From Lasiosphaeris hirsuta (lineage: Eukaryota; Ascomycota; Sordariomycetes; Sordariales; Lasiosphaeriaceae), in NCBI GenBank assembly GCA_030549175.1, contig JAUKUA010000001.1, positions 5,952,001-6,016,000 on the forward strand: 64,000 nt of DNA, in the 5' to 3' direction. This document shows, piece by piece, positions 36,203 to 48,927 of this stretch (position 1 is its first letter; each line of letters begins with the position of its first letter). Made by a program: the position numbers and the translations under genes. The notes under the pieces are model-generated. The model had not been told where the DNA came from. It saw only the letters and a program-made list of their open reading frames with translations, and ran no database searches.

Positions 36203-37576
36203 CTAGCCGTTGAGCAGGTGCTCGATAGCACCCTGTACACTACCGCCGCTACGGCGCAGAGCTGCAATATTTCTGTCGAAATCAAAGAAGCCCATGTCGT
36301 TTAGTTGGCGTAATTGCTCCGCGTAACGCTCCTCGGGTGGTCTAGTGTCCGCCGGCACCGCTGCAGCCGGCGACCCCATACCGCCTCCTAGCATTTGCAT
36401 CATTTGTTGCAAAGCCTCTGGTGATATATTTGGCAGACCGAAAGGGTTAGCGGCGCTTCCGCCTTGGCCTCCTTGTCCCGGAGTTGCGCCAAAGAGGGCT
36501 GCGAAGGGGTTTTGCGCTTGTTGGGCGGCGGTATTTCCGGTTTGCGCCGGTGCATTTTCACCACCATCCCTGGTTCCGCTCGCTGGGGTTGGGGAGGTAG
36601 GGGTTCCGGTTGTCGCACCCGCTGCGCCTGTTGGTGGGATGCCAAAGGGGTTTTGACCAAGAAGAGCTGCAAAGGGGTTTCCAGCGGCTGCCTCAGGGCC
36701 ACTGAAGGGGTTGTAAGGTCCTGGAATCAGGAATGGGTTCTGGGCCGCATCATTGGCATCACCAGCCGGCGCGCCTTCACTGCCCGGCGCACCAGGCGTG
36801 GTATCCGTCACGCCGGGTGCCGGGAAAGCTCCGCCACCTCCCTGCCCCCCCATCATTCTCCGCATGCGTGCCGCCATTCTGATAGCCTCGGGGTTTGTCA
36901 TCATGTTTCGGAAATAAGGAGACTGGAGCATCTCACGGGCGTTGGGCATTCTAGCCAGCATTGGGTTTGACTGTATCATATGATCAACGAAGGCGGGGTT
37001 GTTGAGGGCCTCGTTCATTGTCTGTGCGATCGCCGGGTTTGACAGCATCTCGGCGACTTGATCCTCAGTCGGAGGAGCGCCCATCTACACCATTCATCAG
37101 CAACTTCCTCTACCCATCATGCAAAAGAGAAGACGTACGCCACCGTCAGCGCCGAAAAGGTCTCGGCTTGGGAGGTTGGCATGGCCGGCGAAGCGAGCTC
37201 CAGTGAGCCCGGCAAGAAGGTTGTTTGCCGATGCACCAGCGGCCATGTTCTGGGGAATCGCCTGGGGCGTGGGCGCAGAGGACGCAGCAGGGGGGGGAGT
37301 AGGATTACTGGCTGCGCTCTTCACCATGTGGATTGTGTTGAGGTTCTTGATCTTGTAGACACTGAGAGCATCATCGTTTTTCATAACGCGACCGGAATAG
37401 ATGAGACGCTGTCTCTCAACAGGAACATCCTCGAAATCGGCGCCCGCCAACTTGTTCTTGAGCTCAAGCACGGTCGCAGACTCGGCGATAGTGATGGTGT
37501 GCGTCTTGTCGCTGGAGCTCTTTACTTTGAAAGTAATCTGGGGGGCCTCAGTGGCCGTCTCAGAGCTGTCCGCCAT
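36203..37576 (-). CDS. dsk2: Dsk2-type ubiquilin (ubiquitin receptor / proteasome shuttle)
   Basis: 439-residue shuttle factor that carries ubiquitinated clients to the proteasome and helps ERAD. Exons are 37576-37139 and 37084-36203. The short intron (37085-37138, 54 bp, GTACGT donor, TAG acceptor, phase 0) joins LFGADGG to MGAPPTEDQ. Domains: an N-terminal ubiquitin-like domain (about 13-85: ITFKVKSSSDKTHTITIAES, QRLIYSGRVMKNDDAL, NTIHMVK); an STI1/heat-shock-binding region (about 150-235) with NPAFVDHMIQSNPML and SPYFRNMMTNPEAIRMA; a low-complexity Gly/Pro/Asn linker with repeated NPF motifs; and a C-terminal UBA domain (about 395-438: QLRQLNDMGFFDFDRNIAAL, ending AIEHLLNG). ATG 37576 is chosen because it starts the UBL domain; the frame upstream is leader sequence. 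NPF repeats in the linker could bind EH-domain proteins, but this is inference. Confidence 0.96.
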
Positions 37577-40500
37577 GTTTGCGGTCGTGCTGTCGGAGGC
37601 AGATGAGGTTGTCAGAGGCTTGAGAAGCAGTGGTTTGGAAGTGGCGACGTTGGTTGTTTGATGCGATGACGCTGATTGACAAGCGGCTCCCACCTCGACG
37701 CAAGAGAACACGCGATAGCCGAGCCGTATCAGCGCAGAAGATACCAGAAGGATATGCCAAGACGGCAAAGTAAGTGGCAGCCTTGGAATACAGACTGAGG
37801 GCAGTGGTTCAACGTCGTCGCAAATGGCAGACGTGCGTGGAATGGTAATCACTGATAGGAGCTGGAGGCTGAGGGGCTGCGGGAGGGAGAGCTACCAGAT
37901 GGCGGCATCAGAAGCTGGTTGGTCGACAAGCCAGGCGGCAACTTCCTGTGCTATCAGTCATGCAAGCTTTATCGGACCCCACCAAGGCGCATCGGCTGAG
38001 GATGCGACTTCCTTCTTTGGCCTTCACCACTTCACCTTCTCACATGACTTTGGCAAAGCAAACCCAACATGCTCACCTTAGATAGAAGTGCGAATGAGAT
38101 GACCATCTCGTACCAAATCCCCATCAACCCAGCCCCGATCTGGTACCAACTGAAATCAACAGTACCGGGTAAACTCGGAACATTTTCTATTACCCACAGT
38201 AATACATACTCAACAACATACCTAATTACATTGGCGCCGATCCGCACAAGCTATTCTCGCTAATAGTGGTGTCTCCGGTTTCTACATGTTGAATGCACAA
38301 GTTCAAGGATTGCTCAAACAATTTCCACGCTGCCGGAGACTGCCACGGTGGTGAAAGCCGTGAAACACCGATTGAACCAAAGTTGCTCTTCCCCAATCTG
38401 CCACACGACACAGCATATACCGAGACTACATTGTTTTCGTCTTTCGGGATGCGAAACGATATCATCACTTATCTTGTCATAGTAGAGAATTCCTCATTAA
38501 ATTCCTCGTGGTCTTAAATATCGAGCAAGCCTGGCCATCGACCGGATTATCGGTCTCGCAAGGGCAATGTAGTTGGGCGTGGAGGGTTGTCCTTTAACCC
38601 CTACTCGTCAGGGTTGCAAAGGCCTCTCTAGCTCAAGAGACTTCCTACTTGGCTACGGAGGCCAGGCCGTTTTTTTGGAGGGTTTGACGAGTAGCACCCT
38701 CGGATTGCGACAAACAAAGTTGCCTAGGCCTTTTGCATCTCACGACGGACAGCTACCCACCAAGCAAGCAGATATTCCTTTGCCGAAACAAAACCTCTTG
38801 ATCTATCGGTCAGTTGTCTTGCTTGGCGAGGGTCGGCTTCAGTACCTTCACAACCACAAGTGTTTCAACATATCCTCGGTGTGTATAGCCTACCGTACGA
38901 CGTCACTGCGCTGACAAATTACTTACCTCCAGGGATTGCCACGTAACCAACACCGGAGTACGAATGTTGTGGAATGTACACTTGTACTTTTCCCACAGCC
39001 CTGGGCGGGTTGCCTTACTTTGTTCCAATGGCTTCGCAAAGCCATGGATGCGATTCCGCGGGTCGCCACCCTTTGTAACACATACCCACCGATCGGATTT
39101 CACTCGAGTTTCCGACACAACAGCGTCTTCAGCCTCAAAAGCGCCTACTCCAACCGGAGCCTCAGCCGGGGGGCTCTTGCCGGCACGGCACCTAGAGGCC
39201 GAGTCATCGGTGGGAGCAGCCGAGACAGCGTCGGCATGCCGGCAGTACTTCGTCGTCAGCGGCTTGACCGGAGTTTTCTCTCCAGTTTTCGTTCTGCACT
39301 GGTTCTCATGCTACCTTGGCGATGCTGTGCGGTGGCCAACTGGCGCGAAGCTGAACAATGGCGGAGATGTGGAAATTGCCCAATCCAGCCCGTCCTTGAT
39401 GTTGATAGCCGCGATGCGAAACAGCACAAGCATGGGTGGCCCTCGATTGATTCATGTCCAGCAACGCGTTGGTCATTCTCCCACCCAAACTGCCAGGGGT
39501 GTTAAGCCGCCTTTTTCGGGAGGACTGCCTAGGTATCCAGCGGCGGCGGCCCACGATGCTGCGAGACGCGACCTTCCCGCCTTGGAAGGGGATTGTTCCT
39601 CAGCCGAGCCGAAGCGCCATTGGGCGATGCTTAGCTTACATCTAAATGGTCGGCGCGCCTGTGGGCAACGACTCCAGGCCGCTGCTGTTTTCTCTCTTTC
39701 TCTTCTTTCTTTTCACCTGCTTCAACGCCATACCAGTCCCAAACGGACGGGAGAAAAAGTTGGGTTTGCAGTATGCCTAGCCTGGGGTACACCTGTCGCA
39801 TGAGGCTTGCATCTTGGCCCGCCTGCTATGAATAAAATGCTGCCCTATGCAGATGCGCTCCAACGGGCCACAGCGGGCCAGCTATCGCAGTTGAAAGGAC
39901 GACGGAAAGGAGGGACGGGTCTGACAAGCCTGTGCCTTGCACCCTTATCTGCACGTCATTGACGGCCAGTGCTTCGGAGAGCCATCTCTTGGCTCAATTC
40001 CGTCCTGGTGACACCCAAGCCGGCGCTCTGCCATTCAACGCCAAAGGCTGGCCGCTTGCTCCAGCCCCCTAGGCCTCCCCGAGTGTCGCAGCAGGCAGCT
40101 CGCTTACACGCTGCTTCGCATATCGACAAGTCGACAAGTGTCCCGACCAGAAAATTTTTCTTACCCCCTTGCCACGTGGTGCGCTGAGGGCCGAAGTTCC
40201 GTGGGCAGGGCTCTCCGTAGCCTTGAATGGGGACCGTGGGGGTTGAGCCCGATCAATGTCGCTCGGGTGCACAGCAGGGAGGACGCCGATTGACTCGGGA
40301 CCCAAGCCTTACTTCACTTACCCAGGGGGTTTTGTCATGGCGCATCGGTGCCTTACCCCATCTCTCCTCCTCTCGAATTGGGGAATGCGCGTTCGCCGTT
40401 TCTATTCCAGTCTGGCTCGCCCAGTGAGCGACCGGGGCACCCGACCATCAGGAAATCTCTAGAGTTGGGACGATGATGGGATGGCTTCAACGTTGCCCAA

Positions 40501-42847
40501 GCACGGACGGGGCGGAAGTGAAGATTTTATTCCCCGCCCTATCAATCGATGAGCGAGCACCCCTGTTTCTCCTCATCCCCATCATCATCCCCATCCCGTC
40601 CCCCCGTCCCCCCGTCCCCGTCCCTCAATCGTGGAGGTATGACTTGCAGGTTCGACACTTATCGAATGTAGGGCTAGAGTGGCGCATACTGTTTAAGTAT
40701 ACGTCTCAAGATGGACAACGCTGTCAGGTAGACACGCCTCTCACTTGATCCTTTCTGAGCCTTCCATTGTGAGCCCACTGGTGAGAAGGGCTATCACGAA
40801 GTGGAAAAGAGGCGCAATCGCCTCGAGTCCCCCGTTGGCCAGGCAGGAGACATGGAAATAGTCTCCTCGGATGCAATCTGTACCACCTACTATGCGAAAC
40901 TGTACGTGGAGGGGCTGAGGGGTGGCAGATGGATTCCAATTTCCATGTGGATCCGTGGTGCAACAAGGCGGTTGGGAGATAGGCGGCACTAAGACGTTAG
41001 GCGCAGAATTCTTCTGGAAGCCTGAGAAGCGACCAGGGGACGGGTGCTTGCCCGATTCTCATCTGGCAGGGCAATGAGATGCCATGTGGTGGGAATGTAG
41101 AAGTCATGACTTACGACTGGCAACGCAGAATTCTGGTAAGAGCTGGCAAGAGAAAAATTCGGACCTTTGTGGGGAAGCAGTTTGCCCTGCATCGCAGTGC
41201 TTCCAACAACCTCAGGTCGCAATCGCACTTTCTCGACTTCACCCACCACCTGCCGTCGTCCGTCGGCCGAGTCTCCGAGGGCGACCCGGGGACCTAGGAA
41301 AACATCGACGCAGCACAGACATGACTCGGCACCCTCCGTGAATGGTTGTAATGACGAAACACGCAAACACCCTGTCGCAGCTGGATGCGACCTTCCTCCT
41401 CGGCTTTCCAGAAAGCGCAACATTCTCTCCCTCCTCTCGCCCTGCATAGTCTGCATAGTCCCCTGCTGTACCTTGCTTTCATCTGTTACTCACCTGTCAT
41501 CGCGGCCGAGCGACCCCTGTGTTCTTGGTCTTCCTCTGAGTCCATATACCGTGGAACCATGGCACACTTCTTCGGATCCCAGCCTCCATGCCCTCCCAAT
41601 ACACAGTACTCCCGAGTAACTAATCCTCGAGGCGACCGTCGTGACCTAGGGTAGCTGTTTTGACGGTGCTAGGCGCTATCCACAGCACACCAAACGGCGC
41701 CTGAAGACGCCGTTGTGCTCCTCTTGGCGGTTCGCGAACCCTAATTTCGCCTTCCCTTCCGGACCGCCGTTGATCTTGTGCTGAGAGACGAGGCCGCTTG
41801 CAAAGCTGCGACGGAAGCCCTCGCAGACGAAGATTTGTGCCAGAGATGCCAAGTTTCCTCTGCAACCCGGTGCCATTTGCTTGCACTTGGACTTGTCGTC
41901 CTCACGTGTCCTCTTGGGTTGGAGAAGCCGCCTCCATTAATAGCGCTGGCGTCTGAGCACTGTATACTTGCCGCGTCCAGCTGTCCTCCTCCCGCCGTCT
42001 CTTCACCGCCGAACCGACAAGAAGAGGCTGATTGGGCGGAAATGCCATCTTTGCGACGGGGAGCCGTGGCTAGACGGTCAAGTCATAGGACGGCTCTCGG
42101 CAGCGAAGACAGACTCGGCGGTCTCGAGCTGAGATCGCCAACTGCCGCCCGCTCACTCGCTGCTGTTTACCTGCTTTGGTTGTTAGGAGCCAACACCTAG
42201 GTCTGCCGTGGCGCCCTGAGCTTGGTCGGGGTGAACTCTCTACGTTACTTCCCCCAACCTTGGCCTCAGCGATCTTGTTACGTCCTCTCCATACTGGACG
42301 AGAACTGCCCGAGATGAAGCAGTCACACACACCCCTGTTACTGCATGGCCCGCTCTCTGCTCGACCAAGCAGTGGGCTCCCATGCCATCCCGGTGTCCCG
42401 TCGTTACCTTGGTCTACCCTATCGTTGAGCCCCCCCCCCCCTTCAAGTCATGTCATGCCGCATCCCTCTTGTCGATTTCCTGAGTCTCTCGGGGCAATAA
42501 TTTTGACTCCCGTCCCTGACTCCACCGACTTGGGCAGGGCAGGCAGCCTACCGTACGATCGAAAGCTCCTATGTATAAAGATGCACGTCCTAGGAGTTGG
42601 CCGGCCATCCCCGTCCTTGCTGCCCGATCAGCACCCCCAACACATCATCCAATATGAGCTGGCGCAAGCCTGTCTCCGAATCTCTAGATATTTCTCTCGT
42701 CGCCCGGCTGTCAAGTGAGTCCCGGTGATCATGTCCTCATCGCACTTCTCCTCTTCACATACTCCTTAGTCAGACAAACCGCAAACCACCCACAACAGTC
42801 TCGCCTTCCTCCACCCTCGCCCCCTTCCCCCCCCAACATTCTCAACA
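37577..42847. other. Divergent intergenic region, dsk2 to chitinase
   Basis: This 5.3-kb stretch has no supported gene. A 279-codon ATG frame at 38964-39803 overlaps open frames in the other two phases and has no domain. A CCCCGT-rich tract lies at 40576-40624. Near the chitinase are a TATAAAG at 42574 and a possible upstream exon (42654-42714). Confidence 0.55.
42574..42580 (+). promoter_or_regulatory. Possible TATA box of the chitinase gene
   Basis: TATAAAG, 80 bp upstream of an ATG at 42654 and 274 bp upstream of the ATG at 42848. If real it favours transcripts starting near 42605, which would include the possible extra first exon at 42654-42714. Confidence 0.35.
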
Positions 42848-44207
42848 ATGAGCGGCTCATCCTCCCCTTCACGCAAGTCGCGCATGGCGAGCGCGTCCAA
42901 CGTCATGTACACCAATGCTGTCTACTGGCCCAACCACAGAGTCTATAACGGAGACACGCCCGGTGCACTGAACTACGGTTGCATCAACCGCGTCTACTAT
43001 GCCTTCGCCAATGTCACGGCGGACGGAGGCGTCTTTGTGAGTTGACCCGAAGCAAAATTCGGCCACCTCGGCTGACCCTTTTGCCAGCTTAGCGATGAGT
43101 GGGCGGATGCCAAGGCGCCTTGTGACGGCGTGAAGGGCGCCCTAGGGTCTCTGATGCACCTTAAGCAGAGATACCCCCATTTGCAAGTTGTTCTGTCCAT
43201 TGGCGGCGGCGGTTCTACTGAGACATTTCCCGTGGTGGCGTCCAACACTATCCTACGTGACAACTTTGCAAGATCGGCCCGAGGGCTGGTCGAGGCCTCA
43301 GGGCTCGATGGGATAGACAGTAAGGCTCAGGCATTCTTTTCTACCATTTCCCCCTTGACCGCTACCTATTCCACTGTCCCCCAATGCCCCGTTGGCCAAT
43401 GAAGGAGGGCAAGTCAACCTGAGCTGGTCCCGCCAGCTGTCGCTTTACCAATAGTATGAACAGACGAGTACTGACTGGACCAGTCGTATGGGAATATCCT
43501 AGCACCCCTGAGCAGGGAGCTGACTTCTTGGCTCTGCTGGCGGCTATTCGAATCCATCTTCCCGAGGACCGGTACTTGCTCACTGCTGCCCTGCCTGCTG
43601 CGAAACCGCTGCTTCAAAACATCGACATGCGACGAAGCGCCGAGTATCTTGACGTCGTCAACCTAATCGCCTACGACTTTTTCGGCCCCTGGACCCCCCG
43701 AAGTGGACACCACGCCCAACTCTACGCGATGAACAAGGACGAGCCATCGGGTTCCGCCGGAGTGCAGTATCTTATGACTTCGGGTGTGCCGGGCAAGAAG
43801 ATCCTGCTGGGGATTCCCCTGTTTGGGCGGAGCTTCCTCCATGTCAACGGCCCCGGCCATAAGAACCGCGGCTCTGGCGGGGAAGATGGCTCATTCGAAT
43901 ACAACACGCTCCCACGGCGGGGGGTCAAGGAGCAGGTCGACAAACGGGCCTGTGCGGCACAGTGTGTCGGGGGGGACGGCGGCTTTATCACGTACGATAA
44001 TCCGGAAACGGTCAAGATGAAGGCCACATTCTGTAAACAAAAGGGACTCGGGGTATGTCTGGATCCATGACTCCGCCTAAGCTGCCTGAAATCAACTAAT
44101 TCTTTTTTTTTAAATAGGGGCTATACTACTGGAGCGCGCCATCAGATGCTAAGGACAGCAAGAGAAGCCTAATCACAGCAGGCTTCCGGACGCTGCACAG
44201 CTCTTGA
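42848..44207 (+). CDS. GH18 chitinase-family protein with altered catalytic motif
   Basis: 359-residue GH18 protein related to the intracellular class-III-like fungal chitinases that begin MYTNAVY. Four exons: 42848-43036, 43088-43319, 43484-44052 and 44118-44207. All junctions are GT-AG; phases are 0, 1 and 0. Seen motifs: LNYGCINRVYYAFANVTADG, the substrate-strand VLSIGGGGSTETF, NLIAYDFFGPW, KKILLGIPLFGRSF and a C-terminal GLYYWSAPSD. No signal peptide is seen, so an intracellular or unconventionally secreted enzyme is likely. The DxxDxDxE signature is formed across intron 2: Asp137-Gly-Ile-Asp140-Ile-Val142-Trp-Glu144. The acid/base Glu is kept but the Asp two residues before it is Val. 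No other acceptor in the intron restores an Asp, since the base triplet before TGG is GTA. The enzyme may be inactive, weak or binding-only. A longer N-terminus from 42654 is possible. Confidence 0.9.
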
Positions 44208-46104
44208 TGGCGGTGAATCCCGCGGAAGTAAAATCTGACAGCCGCAGAAGCATGTCGGACTACATTCGTATGGCACTCTTGTTTCTGGAGTTCTGCGCAG
44301 GGAAAACTCTCATTGGTCGGGGATGGATTGGTGGTCAACGCATGTCTCTGCTGCGTATGGTGCCTGGTGCCTTTGGGCACGAGGGCGCATGATGCCCTGC
44401 AGGATGCCGGGGGCATTTCAAGGGACAGATCTGGGGCTGGGCGTTCCTGGTTCACTAACGATGTCTTGCATGACTGGAGGGGCTTCCCCCCTATCCTTTT
44501 TGTGGTGCCTGGTGCATACTACTACTTTTCTTGCAGGTTGAGCGGGCAACTATGGGATTACCCGAAGTAACCAAATGGTACAACCTTGTCTCACTGGGTA
44601 TGGGGTACGGGTACAGAGTGCAGGCGGGGAAACAGGGACGGGACTGCGGTTTCATTGTGTACATCACTGATAGAAGGCGGCTTAGTTGGCATCTTTTGAA
44701 GTAGCTTTGGCGTTGGTACCGGCGTAGGCAAAGATAGAGTCAGCCAGACCCGCGTCAACTTGGGCGCCCCCCCCACAAATCCTCCTCCGGCGAGTGGTCT
44801 CGGTCCCTCTTGAGATAATGATCGTGATAGTAAATATGGAATCTCGCTCCAGTGACGTGTTTATCGTGTGCGTAACCCCAAGCAGGGACGGGGTTTCGTG
44901 CGTCATTCTGGTCTGATTCGAAGATACTGAGGCGGACGAGAACATCACAGCAACAGGAGCAGCAGCGCAAGCATGGGTAGAGTAGCACAATCGCGGCGGG
45001 GAGCCTAAGGCACAGAGCCCGAAGACGTGCTCTGGTTTTGATTTTGGCAAGCCCCCTCTCCGGGGTGATGCCCAAGTGGTGTACGGTTGAGCGGCGAGAC
45101 TGAACGTGGCTCGAAAGCCTGCCACGTACTGAGTTGGTGGGATTGCCGCCAAGCTGATGCGTCGATGAAAAGCCCCGATTTCATGACGCGACTGCGAGAC
45201 GGCATGAGGGCCAGAGCGAGCGTAGGATGGGGGGTTTGGGCTGGGCCTCCCATCGCTGGCTGAGTTCTGCAGGGGAGTTGTGCGTGAGGCCGTCGTGGGG
45301 ACATGGGAAGGCAACAGCAGGTAGGTGTGCCGTGTAAGTAGTTTGGACTACACGTGTGTTAGTGGTGGGGGAGGGAGGGGCGTTGGGGAGGCGGATGTGA
45401 TTTCAAGGTTGGGTCGAAACGCAATGAGATCAAAAACACGTCGAGTGGGGTTTTGGGGTTTTGGATGGGGGGTGGGCTGGCGGCGTGGATTCCAGCTGGC
45501 TGGACGGGAAGATGCCTGCCGGCGGCGTCAGTCCCCTCATTCCTAGCACATGGAAAGCGCCTCCAAGCGCAGCTCCTCCACAGCCTCCAAATCCCGCCAA
45601 AGCGTCACACCAGTGGCCTGCCCCGTGCGCCCCAGCCCCTACCTTGTCCCGCGTAGGGAGTCGGGTCACCCTCAGCTGCTAGGCGGGGCCACCGGGCCCT
45701 AAACGCTCCAATCCACAGCGTCCCAAAGCGAAGCAAGAGAGGCGGGACCCGCCCAGATTGGGCTTACGCGATTCGGCAATCCATGCCCAAAACTCGCCAA
45801 CACTCGGCCAGCTGTAAGTTTTAGCGCGCCAGGCAGTAGTCAGCACTCCAAACAACTCCAAGATGCCAAAGCACTTTGACACCGTGCCTGGATCGGCCTT
45901 GTTTTCTTTGCTTCCTTGCTTCCCCCTTCACAGCGTCCATACCGGTGCCCACCCATTTCCCCGACGTCTGCAGCCCCCAGCGAAACCCCGCTACTGGTAG
46001 CCGGGGCGGACGACGCAGACGACGCAGACGACGCCAGACGCGGACGACGCAGCGGCAGTACCTAGCTGAAGAGTCAACATCGAGCGACTGCCAAGTCACC
46101 AACC
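44208..46104. other. Intergenic region, chitinase to vps53
   Basis: This 1.9-kb stretch has no supported gene. A 210-codon minus-strand frame (45314-44682) begins at TTG, overlaps other open frames and shows no domain. A 9-bp repeat sits at 46008-46055, just upstream of vps53. Confidence 0.55.
46008..46055. repeat. GACGACGCA tandem repeat
   Basis: About four to five copies of a 9-base unit, the last ones imperfect, 50-100 bp upstream of the vps53 ATG. It probably lies in its leader. Confidence 0.8.
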
Positions 46105-48927
46105 ATGAATGCCGCCGTTATGACCGAGCCTCTGTCGCTTGACTCAGGTAATTACCTGCCTACCTACCTCCCTTACGTTTTGTGCTGTCTGAGGGCCCGA
46201 TCCGGTAGACTCAGCCCCAATGACCCGGTGCCTTCCTGAGCTCGTCCACGATTCCAAAGACTTATTGTGCTGACGTGTTTTGTGTCGCTCTGGCCTCTTC
46301 GTCCAACGAATAGTCGAATACGATCCGATTGCGCATCTCAACATCCTATTCTCTCACCCCTCTACCGTCTCGTCGGTCGGTCGCGTCTCGTCAACGCTAC
46401 AGCGCCACAAGGATGGCCTCAGCCGGTCCATCGCCTCCCTCGAGACGGCCCAGGCCTATGGACCCGACTCGTCCCTCGAGCGCATGCAGTCGGCCCAGGC
46501 CGAGCTAGCGAGTCTGTTCCAGCGTATCGAGAGCGTGCGCAGTCGCGCCCTGCAGACGGAGCGCGACATCACCACCATGACGGCCGACATAAAGCGTCTC
46601 GATGGCACCAAGCGCAACTTGACGCATAGTATGACGGCCCTCAAGCGCCTGCAGATGCTGACAACCGCCTACGAGCAGCTGCGTGGCCTTGCCCGGTCCC
46701 GCCAGTACCGCGAGTGTGCCGGTCTACTGCAGGCTGTCCTGCAGCTCATGCGCCACTTCAACAGCTACCGCAGCATCGAGCAAATCGCCGTCCTGAGCCG
46801 CAATGTCAACGACCTACAGCGCGAGCTGCTAGAGCAGGTCTGCGAGGACTTTGAGATCGCCTTTGCCAAAGGCGAGGCTGTTGCCCGTCGCGGCGTCCTG
46901 GTTGAGGCCTGTTTGGTTATGGACGCCCTCGGCGACCACGCCAAGTCACGTCTAGTGACGTGGTACGTCAACACCGAGTTGCGCGAGTACCGCCAGGTCT
47001 TTCGCGGCAATGACGAAGCTGGCAGCCTAGACAATATAGGGCGGCGTTATGCTTGGTTCAAGCGCACGCTCAAGACACACGAGGACGAGCACGCCGTCAT
47101 CTTTCCCTCTCATTGGCGGGTAAACGAGATGCTGGCTGCTTCCTTCTGTGATGGCACCAGGGATGACTTTAAGGGGATTCTGGAGAGGAGCATGCGGAGG
47201 GCCGACGGCAACAAGATCGACGTGAATCTGCTGCTAAGTTGCCTCCAGGAGACGATGGACTTTGAGCAGAGTCTCGAACGGCGGTTTGCGAGTGAATCCC
47301 GAGCGAGTATTGACACGCTCAGTTCTGCGGATGATCGCGTGTCCAACTTCAACGGCTCCATATCGGCTGCCTTTGAGCCGTACCTAAGCCTGTGGGTCGA
47401 GTCACAGGATAAGGCTCTTGCTGCTATGATTCCGCAGTACCGCACACAACCACTCATCCCGGCGGATGAAGAGTTCTCCCCCCAGGCCGTCATTCCCTCA
47501 GCTATTGAGCTTTTCCATTTCTACAAGCTCACTCTTTCACAATGCGCCAAACTGTCTACCGGCGAACGGCTGCTGGACTTGACAAGATCATTGGCCAAAT
47601 ACCTAGACGAATACGCCCAGCATGTCCTGCTCACCTTCCTGCAACGCGGAGGCCAACAAGGCCCACCAGTACAAGATATTATCCTTGTTCTCAACACGGC
47701 TGATTTTTGGCACACCAATACCAACCAGCTTGAAGAAAATATCAAGAAACGCATTGATCCAGAGTTGGGCTCCAGGGTCGACCTCTCATCACAGTCGGAC
47801 ACCTTCATGGGCGTGGCTAGCGCTGCCGTCCTAGCACTGGTCCACAAAACGGAAATCGACTGCGAGGGGGCGTGGCGTGAAATGAAAAATACCAACTGGA
47901 GCCGGATGGAGGCTGTTAGCGACCAAAGCTCGTATGTAGGCGAGCTTGTAAAACACGTCACCGGCAAAGCCGCAGAGATTCTTCCGCTTGTTGCCAAGCA
48001 GCAATATGCACGGGCGTTCTGTGACAACCTGGTTGAGCACATGGCAACGGCCTACATCAGCAATATTGTACAGTGCCGGCCAGTGTGTGAGGTTGGCGCT
48101 GAGCAGGTGAGCCATCGCCGTTTGCTTGCTTGATGCCTAGGAGCGTCCCCTAACGATAGATCCAGATGTTGCTAGATAAATATGTTCTCACCAAGGCCTT
48201 TGAGAACCTCCTATCCTTCCACGCCATCCCTTCCAACTCCTCCGCCTCCACCCCTACAGCGCCCACCCCGCCATCGGCCAGCTTCGTCAAGCGTGTCAAT
48301 CAGAGTATGACACGTATTGACCCTCTCCTCAAGACACTCCAGGTCCGCCCCTCCCCGCCCGAAGGGCTTGTGCAGGCCTATCTGATCCACATCGGCGACC
48401 GCTCCGACACAAACTTCCGTAAGATCCTCGAGCTCAAGGGGGTGCGGAAACAAGACCAGCCGCACCTGATCGAGCTCTTTTTGATTCACCGCGACGGCGG
48501 CAGCGCTGGTAGGCAGCAACTGGTGCAGAACTCACCGCTGCTGACGCCGCTGATGGCGTCGTCGGGGCTTGGAAGCAGCGGGCTTGGGGGTATAGGCATT
48601 GGTATCGGAAATCCGGCGGCCGTCGGGGGGTTGCAGACGAGGTTTGATGCAGCTTCCCTCGGAGAGAAGTTGCTCAACGCGGCGAGGGATGGAGCCGTAG
48701 GATTGGGTGTGAGTGGGAATCCAGTAGGGTATGGTGGCGGTAATAATGGTGCCGGAAGCGCAGGGGCTGGGGGTGGGAGCAATATGGCGGGAGGTGAAAA
48801 GGCGACAATCAATGAGAACTTGAAAAATATTGGCAAGTTTTTCCGGAGGGACATCGGAGGGTTGGGGGCGAGATTTGCAAAGCGAGATATCACACCGACG
48901 GGGCAAGGGGACGATAGGATAGGATGA
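46105..48927 (+). CDS. vps53: Vps53, GARP complex subunit
   Basis: 865-residue subunit of the GARP (and possibly EARP) tethering complex, which captures endosome-derived vesicles at the trans-Golgi. Exons: 46105-46147, 46314-48106 and 48166-48927. Introns start GTAATT and GTGAGC and end TAG and CAG. The first exon carries only MNAAVMTEPLSLDS; the junction makes VEYDPIAHLNILFSHPSTVS. The N-terminal coiled-coil region has the Vps53 hallmark around residues 90-150 (TMTADIKRLDGTKRNLTHSM, LRGLARSRQYRECAGLLQAV) followed by DFEIAFAKGEAVARRGVLVE. The C-terminal fragment conserves MLLDKYVLTKAFENLLSFH, FVKRVNQSMTRIDPLLKTLQ and LVQAYLIHIGDRSDTNFRKI. After about residue 720 a ~140-residue Gly/Asn/Ser-rich tail, containing a basic FFRRD segment, is probably disordered. 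Length is close to that of other filamentous-fungal Vps53. Confidence 0.93.

Noticed and set aside
38964..39803. 279-codon ATG-started open frame on the plus strand
   Set aside because: Overlapping open frames exist in other phases, no domain or signal is visible and residue composition looks like random GC-rich translation. Not annotated without transcript evidence.
44682..45314. 210-codon minus-strand frame between chitinase and vps53
   Set aside because: Starts from TTG, no early ATG in frame, neighbouring frames equally open, no recognisable domain.
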